Shown: one piece after another, positions 6,494-6,711 of the stretch
How positions within the stretch are numbered: the first letter of the stretch is position 1
Layout: each line of letters starts with the position of its first letter
Assembly: GCA_030632925.1 (NCBI GenBank)
Contig: DAOVTU010000162.1
Coordinates: forward strand, 1 to 6,711
DNA from: Candidatus Krumholzibacteriia bacterium
GTDB lineage: Bacteria; Krumholzibacteriota; Krumholzibacteriia; LZORAL124-64-63
Direction: 5' to 3'
DNA: 6,711 nucleotides
Program-made: the position numbers and the translations under genes
The notes under the pieces: model-generated
What the model was told of the DNA's origin: nothing
The model's database searches: none
What the model saw: the letters and a program-made list of their open reading frames with translations, nothing else

Positions 6494-6711
6494 ATGAGGC
6501 ATAATATTGCTGTCGCTTTGGTATGGGTTTTGACGATGACGGTGGCTGCGGGAGCCCTGGCGGATGACGCCGAGGTTGGCGCGATCGTGCAGCAGACGTG
6601 GAGTAGCACGGTTGGTCAGCAGATTCCTGATGGTCCGAGCGGTGGTGGTGCGGGAGCTCCGCTTTTGGACACCATCAACGTACCTCTCGGTTCGATCGTT
6701 TCGGGCGTCGA
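6494..6711 (+). CDS. Exported protein, N-terminus only, P-domain-like (3' truncated)
   Basis: Seventy-two codons are visible before the window ends. Residues 1-23 form a Sec signal peptide: basic start (MRH), hydrophobic core (IAVALVWVLTMTVAA) and an A-x-A cleavage site (ALA, 21-23) before DDAE. The mature start contains QQIPDGPSGG and then LLDTINVPLGSIVSGVD. The order IPD, Ser/Gly-rich linker, short strand ending in V-x-G or V-x-L-G, then I-x-x-V-D resembles the beginning of proprotein-convertase P-domains, beta-sandwich modules attached to secreted peptidases and surface proteins. That is a tentative reading from a fragment. ATG 6494 is preferred over ATG 6488 because AAGGGG (6482-6487) is six nucleotides from the former and directly abuts the latter. 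The upstream leader carries a promoter-like -10 and a large hairpin. Confidence 0.72.
   Translation, partial: MRHNIAVALVWVLTMTVAAGALADDAEVGAIVQQTWSSTVGQQIPDGPSGGGAGAPLLDTINVPLGSIVSGV

Overview
The window looks like a GC-rich Gram-negative-type bacterial chromosome. Every gene reads on the + strand, and there is no tRNA, rRNA, CRISPR array or transposase. The best lineage hint is the large gene at 3652-6321: a Ser/Thr kinase with one membrane span and a C-terminal PD40/TolB-like beta-propeller. This architecture is heavily expanded in Acidobacteriota and some related deep-branching phyla. That assignment is an inference from architecture only.

Layout: (1) 2-958 is the 3' part of an ATP-grasp ligase gene related to D-Ala-D-Ala ligases. 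It is followed 16 nt later by a six-span, methionine-rich membrane protein of unrecognised function (975-1850), and a clear intrinsic terminator (1855-1896) closes this unit. (2) 1979-3516 is a two-gene operon with a 4-nt start/stop overlap. It encodes a PadR-family regulator and a CPBP-family (Abi/CAAX-protease-like) intramembrane metalloprotease. A palindromic AT-rich stretch upstream is a plausible PadR operator. (3) 3517-3651 is the kinase leader, with promoter-like elements, a 14-bp palindrome and a terminator-like hairpin just before the ribosome binding site. (4) 3652-6321 encodes the apparently complete, catalytically intact kinase/propeller protein. (5) 6322-6493 holds an extended -10 promoter and then a large two-part inverted repeat of 23 base pairs that would fold the 5' leader of the next gene. 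(6) 6494 to the window end is the start of an exported protein whose mature N-terminus resembles the beginning of a proprotein-convertase P-domain.

Taken together the genes suggest envelope-related functions: a peptide-type ligase with a membrane partner, a regulated membrane protease, a transmembrane kinase and a secreted protein. The sequence does not show that they form one pathway. No unmistakably new system is visible. The most unusual signals are the folded leader at 6378-6459, the terminator-like hairpin in the kinase leader, and the paired Met-rich loops of the membrane protein.
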